Of a stretch of 64,000 nucleotides of DNA, positions 18,228-27,038 are shown piece by piece. The stretch lies in contig NZ_MKIM01000026.1 of NCBI RefSeq assembly GCF_001939045.1, forward strand, positions 1-64,000. The letters run 5' to 3'. Positions within the stretch are counted from its first letter, which is position 1, and every line of letters begins with the position of its first letter. Below the pieces are notes generated by a model that was given only the letters and a program-made list of their open reading frames with translations, was not told where the DNA came from and did not search any database. Source of the stretch: Rhizobium oryziradicis (GTDB taxonomy: Bacteria; Pseudomonadota; Alphaproteobacteria; Rhizobiales; Rhizobiaceae). A program made the position numbers and the translations under genes.

Positions 18228-18305
18228 AGCCATCGCATTCATTATATCGTATAGGATATATTGCATGCTATTCAAAAATGAGCCTCGAGTGCTCTCGCGA
18301 TAAAG

Positions 18306-19223
18306 CTAAAGAGATGCAGTGTTATGCTGCAAAAACAGCGCAGACAGCCCAAGTTTTTCTGCAAGCAAAAGACCTTGCTCTTCGCCCAGCACCATCATGG
18401 CCGTCGCCCAGGCATCGGCGCTCATGCAGTCGCGGGCAATGACGGTGACAGAGGCAGGCGGCTGTGTGAGGGGCATGCCACGGCGCGGGTCCATGGTGTG
18501 GGAGAGGCGGTGCCCTGCCAATTCTACCCAATGCCGATAATCACCCGAGGTCGCAACAGCCGCATCTTGCAGCTCCAGAATAGAATGGGGCGTGCGCAGA
18601 GCAATATCGGGCCTCTCGACCGCAACCGTCCAGCCACCGCCATCAGGCAGCGTGCCTGCGGCCCTCAACTCGCCATCAATGGCAAAAAGCCCGGCCGTCA
18701 CGCCATGTTGTGAGGCAATCTCGGTTAGCCTGTCCACGCCATAGCCTTTGGCAATGCCGTTGAGGTCAAAGCAGACGGTGTGGTGTTTTCGCGCTCGAAG
18801 GTTGGCCCTATCAAGCTCTAAACTCTCATGGGCCAGGCAACGGCGCTGAAGCCGTGCGGCTCTGATTTTTGCCTCATCGGCTGGTTTTGGCCCAAATCCC
18901 CAAGCGTTCACGGCATCGCCCATGCCGATATCAAAAGCACCTCCTGATGCCCGGCCAATTGCAAGACCGGCCTCCAGCACGGTCATAAGCTGCTCTGGCA
19001 ACGCCACCCAGGTGTCTTGCTTTGCCGCATTCAGGCGGTTGAGATCACTATCTTGCTTCCAGCTGGACATTTGCTGATCCACTTCAGCAACAGCATGGGC
19101 CATAGAGGTTTGAACCGGGGCGGGGCCAAAGCCAGACGGGCTATAAAACAGCGCCGACCAGCGTGTGCCCATGGTGGCACCGTTTAGCGCGTGGCGGGTG
19201 AGGTCAGTAAACGTCTTCTGCAT
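18306..19223 (-). CDS. apbE: FAD:protein FMN transferase (ApbE family)
   Basis: ApbE proteins attach FMN covalently to threonine or serine of extracytoplasmic flavoproteins. This 305-residue protein begins GATMGTRWSALFYSP (about 15-29) and has the family's DQQMSSWKQDSDLNRLN (about 49-65), FDIGMGDAVNAWGF (about 97-110), CFDLNGIAKGYGVDRL (about 150-165) and HTMDPRRGMPL near 240. No clear signal peptide is visible. Its ATG lies inside the end of the PepSY-flavodoxin gene (20-base overlap), so the two are co-expressed, and the likely client is one of the PepSY/DUF2271 neighbours. Confidence 0.9.
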   Translation of the reverse strand: MQKTFTDLTRHALNGATMGTRWSALFYSPSGFGPAPVQTSMAHAVAEVDQQMSSWKQDSDLNRLNAAKQDTWVALPEQLMTVLEAGLAIGRASGGAFDIGMGDAVNAWGFGPKPADEAKIRAARLQRRCLAHESLELDRANLRARKHHTVCFDLNGIAKGYGVDRLTEIASQHGVTAGLFAIDGELRAAGTLPDGGGWTVAVERPDIALRTPHSILELQDAAVATSGDYRHWVELAGHRLSHTMDPRRGMPLTQPPASVTVIARDCMSADAWATAMMVLGEEQGLLLAEKLGLSALFLQHNTASL

Positions 19224-21414
19224 AGCGGCCCTGTGCTTTCAAAGTGGAAAGATGGATGCCGTCACCGGCCAGAATATCTGTAAGCGCCGCCGCCACACCG
19301 GCTGCCATGTCTGTTCCGCCGCAGACGAGAACCTGTCCGCCTGCTTTGATCAGGCTGCACAGCTTTGGCGCATCCTTGCGCAGACTGTCTTGCACATAGG
19401 CGGGCGTTTGTACGCGCGAATAGGCCATGGTGACAGAGGCAAGCCGCCCATCCTGCGTCCAGTGCGATAGCTCTTCTGCATAAAGCGCATCGCTGCCGGG
19501 ATGGCGCGCACCAAAATAAAGATGCATGGGCTGGCGGGATGCATTGGCGCGAGCGAAACCGGCAAGTGGCCCAATGCCTGTTCCGGCCCCAATCAGGATC
19601 ACAGGTTTGCGCGTTTTTACCGGGCGAAAAGCCGGGTTGTGCCGCACAAAACCCGTCACCGCATCGCCGGGCTCCAGTGCCGTTAACTGGCCGGAGCAGA
19701 GACCGCCCGCATGTTTGCGCACGCAAATTTCAAGAAATCCGTCTTTTGAGCCGGAAGCGAGCGAGTAGAACCTCGGCAAATCGGAACCTCGCGGCACGAT
19801 CCCGATCAGGTCTCCGGCCTCAAACGGCGCAAAGCCTTGGCCGCTCAGCCGCTGCCAAAGCGAGGTTTTGGGCAAAGCAAAGCGCAAAATCACCGTCATG
19901 GCCTGAACATTTGCACCGTAATCGCGCCGGGAGACCAGATTGAGAGGCCATGTTTTGGGCGCGACAGGTTGATGGTTCAGCTCAAAATCGAGATCAAGCG
20001 CTTTTGCAAGATTGCGGCCCCACCGGCTGAAATCCTGCGGCGATTGCCGATCGATGGTGTCAAAAGGCAAAAGCTCCGTCCAGCCGTTCGTCTTCGCGAT
20101 CTCGGCAATCCGCGCAGCAAAGCCGCAGAAATGTGCAAAGCTGCGATCACCAAATCCAAGCACAGCGAGTGAAAGATCCGGGCGAGCCAAAACGGATTTG
20201 AGCTGCTCCAGAAAGCCTTGCGCTGAGGCGGGGGCTGAGCCATCGCCATAGGTGGCAGCCAGCAGGATGACGCGCTTTGCCTTTGGCCAGCGCGCAACGT
20301 CAAAGCCAGTCATGGCTCCAACATGCACCCGAAGACCGCTTGATGTCAGGGCAGATTGAAGCGTTGCTGCAAAACCACGCGTGGTGCCACTTTCCGAGGC
20401 CACCAGCACAATGGTGTCGGCAGCGCTTGGCGGCGCAGACACCGCCTTGCCATGGCCTCGACTTGGGCTGCGACGTGACAGCCAGATTGCAATGCCCGTC
20501 CATCCCAGAAACGGCACCCCAAATGCGCAAAACCCAAGGATAAGGCCGAGCCACGCCATGCCTCGCCCCGTGTGCAGCATGGTGATCAGATAAGAGGCTT
20601 GATCGATCCAGCTGGTGGCCCGCCAGCCCAGCAGCGCACCTGTGCCTTGGTCAAGATAGCCTTCGCCTGTCGCTGTTTTCAGCGTGAAAACATCGGTCGC
20701 ATCGTTAACCGAGGGAAAGTTGAGAGAACGCAGATCATCGACAAGGGTTGCTTGCAGAGTAGGGATGGCATCAAGCGCGATGCCGGTTTCGCCGCTCACC
20801 GTTGCCGGAAAGGCTTGCGCACCGGCCCCTTCCGGCAGAAGGCCAAAGGTGGCAGCCGCCATCCAAAGAGCGGTGAGTGACGAAAAGACCAGACCGGGAA
20901 GCGTGACGCGAGCCACCACCGAATGGAGCCGTCCCTTACCTTGGCCTTTGATAGGCCGCAACAAGAAACGCCAGCCGCCAGCACGCCGCACGAGGAGAAA
21001 CAGGCCGGAGATCGACATCAGCAGCATGATTGCCGCACCCACGGCCGTGATAATCCTGCCCTGATCGCCCAAAAACAACGCGCGGTGAAAATTGATCAGC
21101 CACCGCTCGACTGCCGATGTATCGGCGGGGCTCACGGGCTTGCCGCTTCCGGGATCAATCACCGCAGACGCCGGTTGATCTCCCTCAAAATAATAGGCGG
21201 TGATGCGGCCGGAGGGCGCGCGCCGGATCTGCTCAACGCTCGGCTCAGCGCCGCGCACCCGCGCTGCCAGCTGCGCAACAGTGATCTGTTGGGCGGAGGG
21301 CGTGATGAAGGCCTCCATGGTGGGAAACACCGATAATGCCACGCCAGAGACGGCAATAGTGCTGAGAAGCATAGTGGCCAGCAGAGCAAGCCAGCGGTGG
21401 AGCAAGCGGATCAT
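19204..21414 (-). CDS. PepSY membrane protein fused to flavodoxin and sulfite-reductase-type flavoprotein reductase
   Basis: A 736-residue fusion. Residues 1-330 hold about four membrane helices (for example 6-30, 120-145, 175-195 and 285-310) with a PepSY region between the first two. Residues about 338-480 are flavodoxin-like (VLVASESGTTRGFA as the FMN loop, LLAATYGDGSAP). Residues 500-610 form an FAD domain with RFYSLAS, and 610-736 an NAD(P)H domain with LIGAGTGIGPLAGFAR and VLVCGGTDMA. It should move electrons from cytosolic NAD(P)H through FAD and FMN to the membrane or periplasmic side, possibly for ferric or flavin reduction. It lies in one minus-strand operon with apbE. Confidence 0.85.
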   Translation of the reverse strand: MIRLLHRWLALLATMLLSTIAVSGVALSVFPTMEAFITPSAQQITVAQLAARVRGAEPSVEQIRRAPSGRITAYYFEGDQPASAVIDPGSGKPVSPADTSAVERWLINFHRALFLGDQGRIITAVGAAIMLLMSISGLFLLVRRAGGWRFLLRPIKGQGKGRLHSVVARVTLPGLVFSSLTALWMAAATFGLLPEGAGAQAFPATVSGETGIALDAIPTLQATLVDDLRSLNFPSVNDATDVFTLKTATGEGYLDQGTGALLGWRATSWIDQASYLITMLHTGRGMAWLGLILGFCAFGVPFLGWTGIAIWLSRRSPSRGHGKAVSAPPSAADTIVLVASESGTTRGFAATLQSALTSSGLRVHVGAMTGFDVARWPKAKRVILLAATYGDGSAPASAQGFLEQLKSVLARPDLSLAVLGFGDRSFAHFCGFAARIAEIAKTNGWTELLPFDTIDRQSPQDFSRWGRNLAKALDLDFELNHQPVAPKTWPLNLVSRRDYGANVQAMTVILRFALPKTSLWQRLSGQGFAPFEAGDLIGIVPRGSDLPRFYSLASGSKDGFLEICVRKHAGGLCSGQLTALEPGDAVTGFVRHNPAFRPVKTRKPVILIGAGTGIGPLAGFARANASRQPMHLYFGARHPGSDALYAEELSHWTQDGRLASVTMAYSRVQTPAYVQDSLRKDAPKLCSLIKAGGQVLVCGGTDMAAGVAAALTDILAGDGIHLSTLKAQGRYAEDVY

Positions 21415-21433
21415 AACAGGCGTCCTTATCCGC

Positions 21434-21916
21434 TTAACGAGTATAGCTGAAATCGGCGATGTAGCGGGTTCCCTTTGCCTTTTGGCCGAAACCGGCAGAG
21501 GTCAGTGGCACAACGATCTCGTTGGGGCTATCGCGCATATCTTCCACGGCAGAATCGATATGCAGCTTGTAGCCGGCATCAAACAAGGTATCGGCAAGAT
21601 CGAGCGTGACTTTGAGTGTGCGGCCAGAGCCAACGCTTGCACCCGTGATGCCATTGATCTCGCGGGTATCGCCACCCGTTGCCCGATACCAGCTGGCGAG
21701 ATGCTCATAATATCGGGCCTTGCCGCCTGCCATCCACACGCTGCCCGCATATTTGCCCTGCGCATCTGTGAGGTAATAGGCAAGGAAAGCGCCATTGCCA
21801 CCATAATTGCGCATGGTGGTGTTCAAACTCACCTGACCTGCCATCGCAGCATTGGGAGCGAGACCGGGCAGCGTAAGAGCTGTGGTGACAGCGAGGAGTG
21901 CGAGAAAAGATTTCAT
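21434..21916 (-). CDS. Periplasmic DUF2271-like protein
   Basis: About 160 residues from ATG 21916 (MKSFLALLAVTTALTL), which has AAGGAT seven bases upstream; a start five codons earlier is less likely. A signal peptide ends near AMA-GQ. The mature part (LNTTMRNYGGNGAFLAYYLT, WMAGGKARYYEHLASWYRATGG, GITGASVGSG, then a beta-rich tail) matches the DUF2271 pattern, a family often found beside PepSY and ApbE genes. INGITGASVGSG resembles an FMN-acceptor segment (D/N-x-x-T-G-A-T/S), so this may be the flavinylated client. That is inference. Confidence 0.7.
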   Translation of the reverse strand: MKSFLALLAVTTALTLPGLAPNAAMAGQVSLNTTMRNYGGNGAFLAYYLTDAQGKYAGSVWMAGGKARYYEHLASWYRATGGDTREINGITGASVGSGRTLKVTLDLADTLFDAGYKLHIDSAVEDMRDSPNEIVVPLTSAGFGQKAKGTRYIADFSYTR

Positions 21917-21998
21917 TCTATGATCCTTCAAAATTTTGGTGTGTCTGATGAATGGGGGGCAGGATGCACGCCGTGCTTGCTGTTGAGGTTTTTTGAGA

Positions 21999-22271
21999 TC
22001 AGCGACGCTTGTGGTTTAGCTCGATCTCGATGACGGTCAGCGTTGCCGGGTCAATTTTGGCCTCAAAGCGCTTGCCATCCTGGTCGGTGCCATGGACCTC
22101 ATAACAACCGTCATCGATCTTGATGCGTTGCAGGACCCAGCCTTTCGTCTCGGCCAAGGCGCGCACCGCATCGCGCGTCTGCCAATCCTTGATCGGCACA
22201 TCGCAATCGTCCCGCGCCTGAGCAGGGGGTGCGGCCATAATGGCCAGGGCTAGCAGAATGCTGCTTTTCAT
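21999..22271 (-). CDS. Small periplasmic PepSY-domain protein
   Basis: A 90-residue protein with a signal peptide (MKSSILLALAIMAAPPAQA) and a single PepSY repeat: IKDWQTRDAVRALAETKGW, then KIDDGCYEVHGTDQDGKRFEAKIDPATLTVIEIE. Two cysteines (near 23 and 58) could form a disulfide. The start is preceded by GAGGAAA. It is the first gene of the minus-strand redox cluster and divergent from the response regulator gene, about 130 bases away. PepSY domains are thought to inhibit proteases or assist membrane electron transfer; the latter fits here. Confidence 0.8.
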   Translation of the reverse strand: MKSSILLALAIMAAPPAQARDDCDVPIKDWQTRDAVRALAETKGWVLQRIKIDDGCYEVHGTDQDGKRFEAKIDPATLTVIEIELNHKRR

Positions 22272-22403
22272 TGTCGTTTCCTCTTCATGTGGGATTGATC
22301 AATGGCGCGGAAAACTGACCGGCTCCTGACAAAAGCTGCGACATTGCTTCAGCTTCCGGTAAGCTGGCGAGCAGATTAAAAAAGGAGAGCAGGGGAGGCA
22401 TTG

Positions 22404-23063
22404 ATGCGCGTGCTATTGATAGAGGATGACACGGCGCTGGGCGCAGCCATCCGCGACCAGATCGCCGCCGATGGCCATTCCGTAGACTGGATGACCCGGC
22501 TGGATCGCGCAACGGATGCGCTTGCCTCCACCAGCTATGGGCTGGTGCTGCTGGATCTCATGCTGCCCGATGGCCTTGGCATTCCCTTTTTGAAAGCCTT
22601 GCGCGCGAGAGGCGATGTCACACCCGTGATCATCCTGACCGCGCTTGATCAGGTGTCTGATCGCATCGCAGGCCTCAACGCCGGAGCCGATGATTATCTG
22701 GTCAAACCCTTTGATCTGGAGGAGCTTTCGGCCCGCATCGGGTCTGTTGCGCGCCGCTATAGCGGCAACCCTAATCCGATCATGACACTTGGCGCGCTGA
22801 CCATTGATCTCGCCGCCAGGCACGTTATCCTCAACGGCAAAGCAGTAATTTTAACCGCGCGCGAATGGGTTTTGTTTGAGGCCTTTCTGCAAAGGCCGAA
22901 CCAGCTTCTCTCCAAGGCACAACTTGAGGAAAAGCTCTATTCTTTTGATACCGACATCGACAGCAACGCCATTGAGGTTCACGTCAGCCGCTTGCGCAAA
23001 AAGCTTGGCGCGAAGGTGATCGAGACCGAACGCGGGCTCGGCTACCGTCTGGGACGGCCATGA
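22404..23063 (+). CDS. OmpR/PhoB-type response regulator
   Basis: A 219-residue regulator: receiver domain (1-115) with the acidic pocket IEDD (near residues 7-9), phospho-acceptor Asp 51 in LLDLMLP and the conserved Lys in YLVKPFD, then a winged-helix DNA-binding domain (about 125-219) ending VHVSRLRKKLG and RGLGYRLG. The ATG at 22404, behind AGGGGAGG, is preferred over TTG 22401. It overlaps the kinase gene by four bases. Divergent placement suggests it controls the PepSY/DUF2271/ApbE operon. Confidence 0.9.
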   Translation: MRVLLIEDDTALGAAIRDQIAADGHSVDWMTRLDRATDALASTSYGLVLLDLMLPDGLGIPFLKALRARGDVTPVIILTALDQVSDRIAGLNAGADDYLVKPFDLEELSARIGSVARRYSGNPNPIMTLGALTIDLAARHVILNGKAVILTAREWVLFEAFLQRPNQLLSKAQLEEKLYSFDTDIDSNAIEVHVSRLRKKLGAKVIETERGLGYRLGRP

Positions 23064-24424
23064 AAAAGAGTGTTTCGCTTCAGGCGCGCCTGGCGCTTAC
23101 CATCGGGCTTTCGGTCACCGTGCTGTGGCTTGTGGCTGCCGCCATCACCGCCCACCGCCTGACGGCTGAGATGGAGGACGTGTTTGACGACGGGCTAAGG
23201 TCCACGGCCCAGCGCATTTTGCCCATAGCCCTGCATGATCTGCGCGAAGGCCATAAAAATCGTGATCTCACAGACCATGATGATGGGCCCGGCGGGGATG
23301 AAATTGAAAGCCACGAGGGCCGCGAGGCACGCTATGGCGATGATGTGACCTTTCTCATCCGCGCTGACAACGGCAGGATCATTCTTGCCTCAAAAGATGC
23401 CGATGCGGCAATTTTTCCGCCGTTTGTGCGCACCGGCTTTGTGCGCACCGATACCCATCAGATCTATTTTGACGCGAGCACGAAAGGACATGTCACAATT
23501 GCCGTGGCCGAGCCGTTGGCGCATCGCAAGGAACTGTCGCAAAAAATGCTGCTGGGGCTGATTTTGCCGCTTGCCGTGGTGATCCCGGTCAGCCTTCTGG
23601 CCATTTTTTTGGCCGTGCGCGGCTCTCTGCGGCCTGTGCGGGTGCTGCAACAGGAGCTGAGCCATCGCGGAGCGCAAAATCTCTCACCCCTGCCAGATAG
23701 CAATCTGCCCAGCGAATTGCGGCCCATATCGGCGGGCATCAACCAATTGCTCGATCGGTTGAAGGCGGCCTTTTCAGCCGAGCGGGCCTTTGCCGCCAAT
23801 GCCGCCCACGAATTGCGAACCCCGGTGGCAGGTGCCATTGCCCAAGCCCAGCGTATCCGCTCGGAAACGACAGAGGAACTGACCGGCCAGCGGGCAAGCG
23901 AGATCACCCATACGCTGAAACGGCTGATGCGCATGTCCGAAAAACTGATGCAGCTTGCCCGCGCGGAAGGTGGGCGCCTGCAGAGCGACGAGCCTTTCGA
24001 CCTTAGAACAGTGCTCAACATGATTGTTCAGGATTTCACGCGGGTGGGCGAGGGCCGCATTGAATTGAACCTTCCAGATGCGCCGGTGATGTCCAGGCTG
24101 GACCCGGATGCCGTTGGCATTCTCTTTCGCAATCTGATTGAAAATGCATTGAAACACGGGGCACACGATTGTCAGGTGGAGGCGATGCTGCAGCCGGACG
24201 GCACGCTCAGCGTTGCCAATGACGGGCCGGTTTTGTCAGCGGATATCATGCAAAGGCTGATGCTGCGATTTGAGCGCGGCAGTGCCAAAATGGGTGGCAG
24301 CGGGCTTGGGCTTTCGATTATCAAGGCGATCACCGAGCGCACCGGCATGACGGTCAACGTCATCTCCCCCCGGCCCATGAAGCCGCAGGGCGTGGAGGTT
24401 CAGGTGGCGCTACCACTTGCCTGA
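23060..24424 (+). CDS. Sensor histidine kinase of the PepSY cluster
   Basis: A 454-residue membrane kinase. Helix 1 (about 10-32) and helix 2 (about 158-185) enclose a periplasmic domain of about 125 residues, rich in His/Asp/Glu between about 60 and 95 (HDLREGHK...DLTDHDDGPGGDE...HEGRE), which could bind metal. Then come a HAMP-like linker, the H-box AANAAHELRTPVAGA (about 247), the N-box NLIENALKHG (about 353-362) and the G-boxes ending SGLGLSIIKAI. It forms a two-component system with the preceding regulator and may sense metal or redox state. Confidence 0.88.
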   Translation: MKKSVSLQARLALTIGLSVTVLWLVAAAITAHRLTAEMEDVFDDGLRSTAQRILPIALHDLREGHKNRDLTDHDDGPGGDEIESHEGREARYGDDVTFLIRADNGRIILASKDADAAIFPPFVRTGFVRTDTHQIYFDASTKGHVTIAVAEPLAHRKELSQKMLLGLILPLAVVIPVSLLAIFLAVRGSLRPVRVLQQELSHRGAQNLSPLPDSNLPSELRPISAGINQLLDRLKAAFSAERAFAANAAHELRTPVAGAIAQAQRIRSETTEELTGQRASEITHTLKRLMRMSEKLMQLARAEGGRLQSDEPFDLRTVLNMIVQDFTRVGEGRIELNLPDAPVMSRLDPDAVGILFRNLIENALKHGAHDCQVEAMLQPDGTLSVANDGPVLSADIMQRLMLRFERGSAKMGGSGLGLSIIKAITERTGMTVNVISPRPMKPQGVEVQVALPLA

Positions 24425-24490
24425 TGATGTTCATTCGAGCTTGCTTGCATTTTTCAAGGGTGACGCTAGATTATCCCTCACTTTTACGAG

Positions 24491-24600
24491 TGCATCATTC
24501 CTGAAACCGGAACAGATTTCAGGAATGATGCAGCCGATTGAAGGGCGACAGCACAGCTTGTGCGTCCTCTATGGCCCGCGATGCTGTGGGCTCTTAGACA
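24491..24600. repeat. RIME-like double palindrome, copy 1
   Basis: Perfect 16-base arms at 24491-24506 and 24517-24532 (TGCATCATTCCTGAAA and its complement) enclose a 10-base loop. A weaker second palindrome follows, with CACAGC near 24552 and GCTGTG near 24583. This two-palindrome layout is that of rhizobial intergenic mosaic elements. It lies between the kinase stop and the start of the CNNM-type gene and could also act as a terminator stem, although no T-run follows. Confidence 0.65.
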
Positions 24601-24634
24601 ACAGATCACGGCGAGGCCCGCCTAAAAGGAATTT

Positions 24635-25963
24635 ATGCCCGAGTCCGGAAGTAGTTATTTTGATACATTGGGAATATTTGCGGTTATTTTTCTGGTTGCC
24701 GCCAACGGCTTTTTCGTCGCCGCCGAGTTCGCCCTTGTTTCTGTTCGAAAAAGCCGTGTTGCCGAGCTCGTTTCTCAAGGCCGCATGAATGCCAGCGCCT
24801 TGCAACGCGCTGTCGACAATCTGGATGCCAACCTGGCCGCCACCCAGCTTGGCATAACCATTTCATCGCTTGCGCTCGGCTGGGTTGGCGAGCCTGCACT
24901 GGCGCATCTGATTGAACCTTTGCTGGCCTTTTTGCCGGGATCATGGGCGATTGCAGGGTCGCATGCGTTTGCGGTGGCCATTTCGTTTATCATCATCACT
25001 GCTCTGCACATCGTTCTTGGCGAGCTTGCCCCGAAAAGTTTGGCGTTGCAGCGCAGCGAAGGAACGGCTCTTGCCATTGTGCGCCCGCTGGCCGTGTTTT
25101 TGATGGTGCTGCGACCGGCCATTCTCATCCTGAACGCCATGGGCAATTCTGTTATTCGCCTGTGCGGGCTTCAGCCCGGCAATGGCGAAGGATCACTTCA
25201 TTCGCCCGCCGAAATCAAACTGCTGATTGCCGAAAGCCAGGAAGCGGGCCTTCTTGAACAGGCGCAAAAAGATCTGGTTGAGCGGGTGTTCAACATTGGC
25301 AGCCGCGATGTGTCCGACATCATGACGCCACGGCTGGACGTGGACTGGATTGATGCCGACGACAGCGATGACGACATCCTGCGAAGCTTGCGCGAAAGCC
25401 CGCATGAGCAACTTCTGGTAGCCCATGGCAGCATTGATGACACCATCGGCATGGTCTTGAAGAAGGATTTGCTGAATCAGGTGCTTGATGGTGTGCCGAT
25501 TGATGTTCTTTCGGTGCTGCAGCAACCCTTGATCATCCATGAATCAACCTCCGTGTTCAGGCTGCTGGAAAACTTCAAGACGACGCCGGTGCGCCTTGCA
25601 ATGGTGGTGGACGAATACGGCAGCCTTGAAGGAATTTTGACCCAGACCGATCTTCTCGAAGCCATTGCCGGTGATCTTTCCGCAGACGACGATGACCATC
25701 CCAATATCGTTGAGCGTGAAGATGGCTCCCTGCTGATTGACGGACAAATGCCAGCCTATGATGCCTTTGAAAGGCTGGAACTGACGAGCAGGCCCGAAAA
25801 CAGCGATTTTCACACCATTGCAGGCTTGGCACTGCACCAACTGGGCCATCTGCCAGAGGTAGGCGAGGTGTTTGAATTCGATGGCTGGCGGTTTGAAATT
25901 ATCGATCTGGACGGCATGCGGATCGATAAACTCTTGGCAACGCGTGAAGTTTCATCGACATAA
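24635..25963 (+). CDS. CNNM/CorC-type membrane protein (hemolysin family, UPF0053)
   Basis: A 442-residue protein with the standard order: DUF21 membrane domain (about 10-195, four hydrophobic segments, with AANGFFVAAEFALVSVRKSR at 22-41 and LGELAPKSLAL at about 128-138), a CBS pair (about 215-340, with SDIMTPRLDVDWID at the start and VVDEYGSLEGILTQTDLLEAI at about 325-345), and a C-terminal CorC_HlyC domain (about 365-440). Relatives take part in magnesium, cobalt or sodium transport and have been misnamed hemolysins. It is a single-gene unit. Confidence 0.9.
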   Translation: MPESGSSYFDTLGIFAVIFLVAANGFFVAAEFALVSVRKSRVAELVSQGRMNASALQRAVDNLDANLAATQLGITISSLALGWVGEPALAHLIEPLLAFLPGSWAIAGSHAFAVAISFIIITALHIVLGELAPKSLALQRSEGTALAIVRPLAVFLMVLRPAILILNAMGNSVIRLCGLQPGNGEGSLHSPAEIKLLIAESQEAGLLEQAQKDLVERVFNIGSRDVSDIMTPRLDVDWIDADDSDDDILRSLRESPHEQLLVAHGSIDDTIGMVLKKDLLNQVLDGVPIDVLSVLQQPLIIHESTSVFRLLENFKTTPVRLAMVVDEYGSLEGILTQTDLLEAIAGDLSADDDDHPNIVEREDGSLLIDGQMPAYDAFERLELTSRPENSDFHTIAGLALHQLGHLPEVGEVFEFDGWRFEIIDLDGMRIDKLLATREVSST

Positions 25964-26000
25964 GCTATAATATCGACACGATATAAAACCATGAGAAACC

Positions 26001-26025
26001 GGCTGGCAGCTTTAAGCCGCCAGCC
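26001..26025. terminator. Hairpin between convergent CNNM-type gene and catA
   Basis: GGCTGGC (26001-26007) pairs with GCCAGCC (26019-26025) around an 11-base loop. It is placed 37 bases after the CNNM stop and 8 before the catA stop. It could end transcription from either side. There is no clear T-run, so it is only a candidate. Confidence 0.45.
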
Positions 26026-26032
26026 GAAACCA

Positions 26033-26971
26033 TCAAGCCATTGCGCGCTTGCGCTGTTCGTTGATCTGGTTATCGACACCGTCCACCAGTGACGTCAGAT
26101 GAATGTCGAACTTGATTTCGGCAAACGGGGCAGACAAGCCATTTTCCTTGATGCTGGCCTCGTCGGTGCGCTCAATCACCGGCGGAATCAGGCCATCTCG
26201 CGTTGCATAGGCAAAGTCGTCGTTGATCAGCGGATCGCCTTCGATATTGATCTGTGTGGTCAGCTTACGATGGCCATCGGCGCTGACAAAGAAGTGGATG
26301 TGGGCCGGGCGTTGTCCATGACGGCCAAGCGCCGACAACAACCGCTCGGTTGGGCTGCCCGGAGGTACGCCATATCCGCTTGGCAGAATGCTCCGGAATT
26401 TATAACAGCCGTTTTCGTCGGCAATAATCGTGCGCCGCATGTTAAAATCGGCCTGTTTGCCCGTTGGGTCAAAATGCGAGTAGAAACCGCGGGTGTCACA
26501 GTGCCAGACTTCAACCTTTGCACCCGGCAGCGGCTTGCCATCGGCACCCATCACAGTGCCATGCATGATCAACAGATGGCCGTTTTCATCAGTGCCATCA
26601 TCCAGACGAGCAAACCCCTTGCTTACCGGCGCTCCGGCCACATAAAGCGGGCCTTCAATGGTGCGCGGCGTTGGGTTTTCAATGCCGAGGGCGGCATCAA
26701 CAGCATCAAGCCGCTCATCAATAAAATGGTCGAGGCCAAGACCGGGCGATATCAGGCCAGCCTGACCGGCCGCACCAATTTCGTTCAGCCATGCAATGCC
26801 CGTCCAATATTCATCCGGGGTGATGTTCAAATCATCAATAGCCTTGAACAGGTCAGACATGATCCGGTGGGTAATTTCCTTCATGCGCGGGCTACCACCG
26901 TCTTTATCAAGCCCGCTCAGGGTCTTGAGAAAAGCCTGAATATCGGGCCGATCAAAGATCTTTACGTTCAT
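26033..26971 (-). CDS. catA: Catechol 1,2-dioxygenase
   Basis: An intradiol dioxygenase that opens catechol to cis,cis-muconate with non-haem Fe(III). The 312 residues align in numbering with known CatA proteins. Iron ligands fall at Tyr164 (RGFYSHFD), Tyr200 (PSGYGVP), His224 and His226 (RPAHIHFF). The N-terminal helical dimer domain (1-105) and TIEGPLYV (105-112) are also typical. Chlorocatechol and hydroxyquinol dioxygenases are related alternatives, but the catB and catC neighbours favour catechol. It is last in the minus-strand order catB-catC-catA. Confidence 0.93.
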   Translation of the reverse strand: MNVKIFDRPDIQAFLKTLSGLDKDGGSPRMKEITHRIMSDLFKAIDDLNITPDEYWTGIAWLNEIGAAGQAGLISPGLGLDHFIDERLDAVDAALGIENPTPRTIEGPLYVAGAPVSKGFARLDDGTDENGHLLIMHGTVMGADGKPLPGAKVEVWHCDTRGFYSHFDPTGKQADFNMRRTIIADENGCYKFRSILPSGYGVPPGSPTERLLSALGRHGQRPAHIHFFVSADGHRKLTTQINIEGDPLINDDFAYATRDGLIPPVIERTDEASIKENGLSAPFAEIKFDIHLTSLVDGVDNQINEQRKRAMA

Positions 26972-27038
26972 GTGTTCATCCTCCTCTAGGATCTTTCAAA
27001 AATTGGGTGCCACTCCCCGCGGCACGGTCTTGTGGCTG

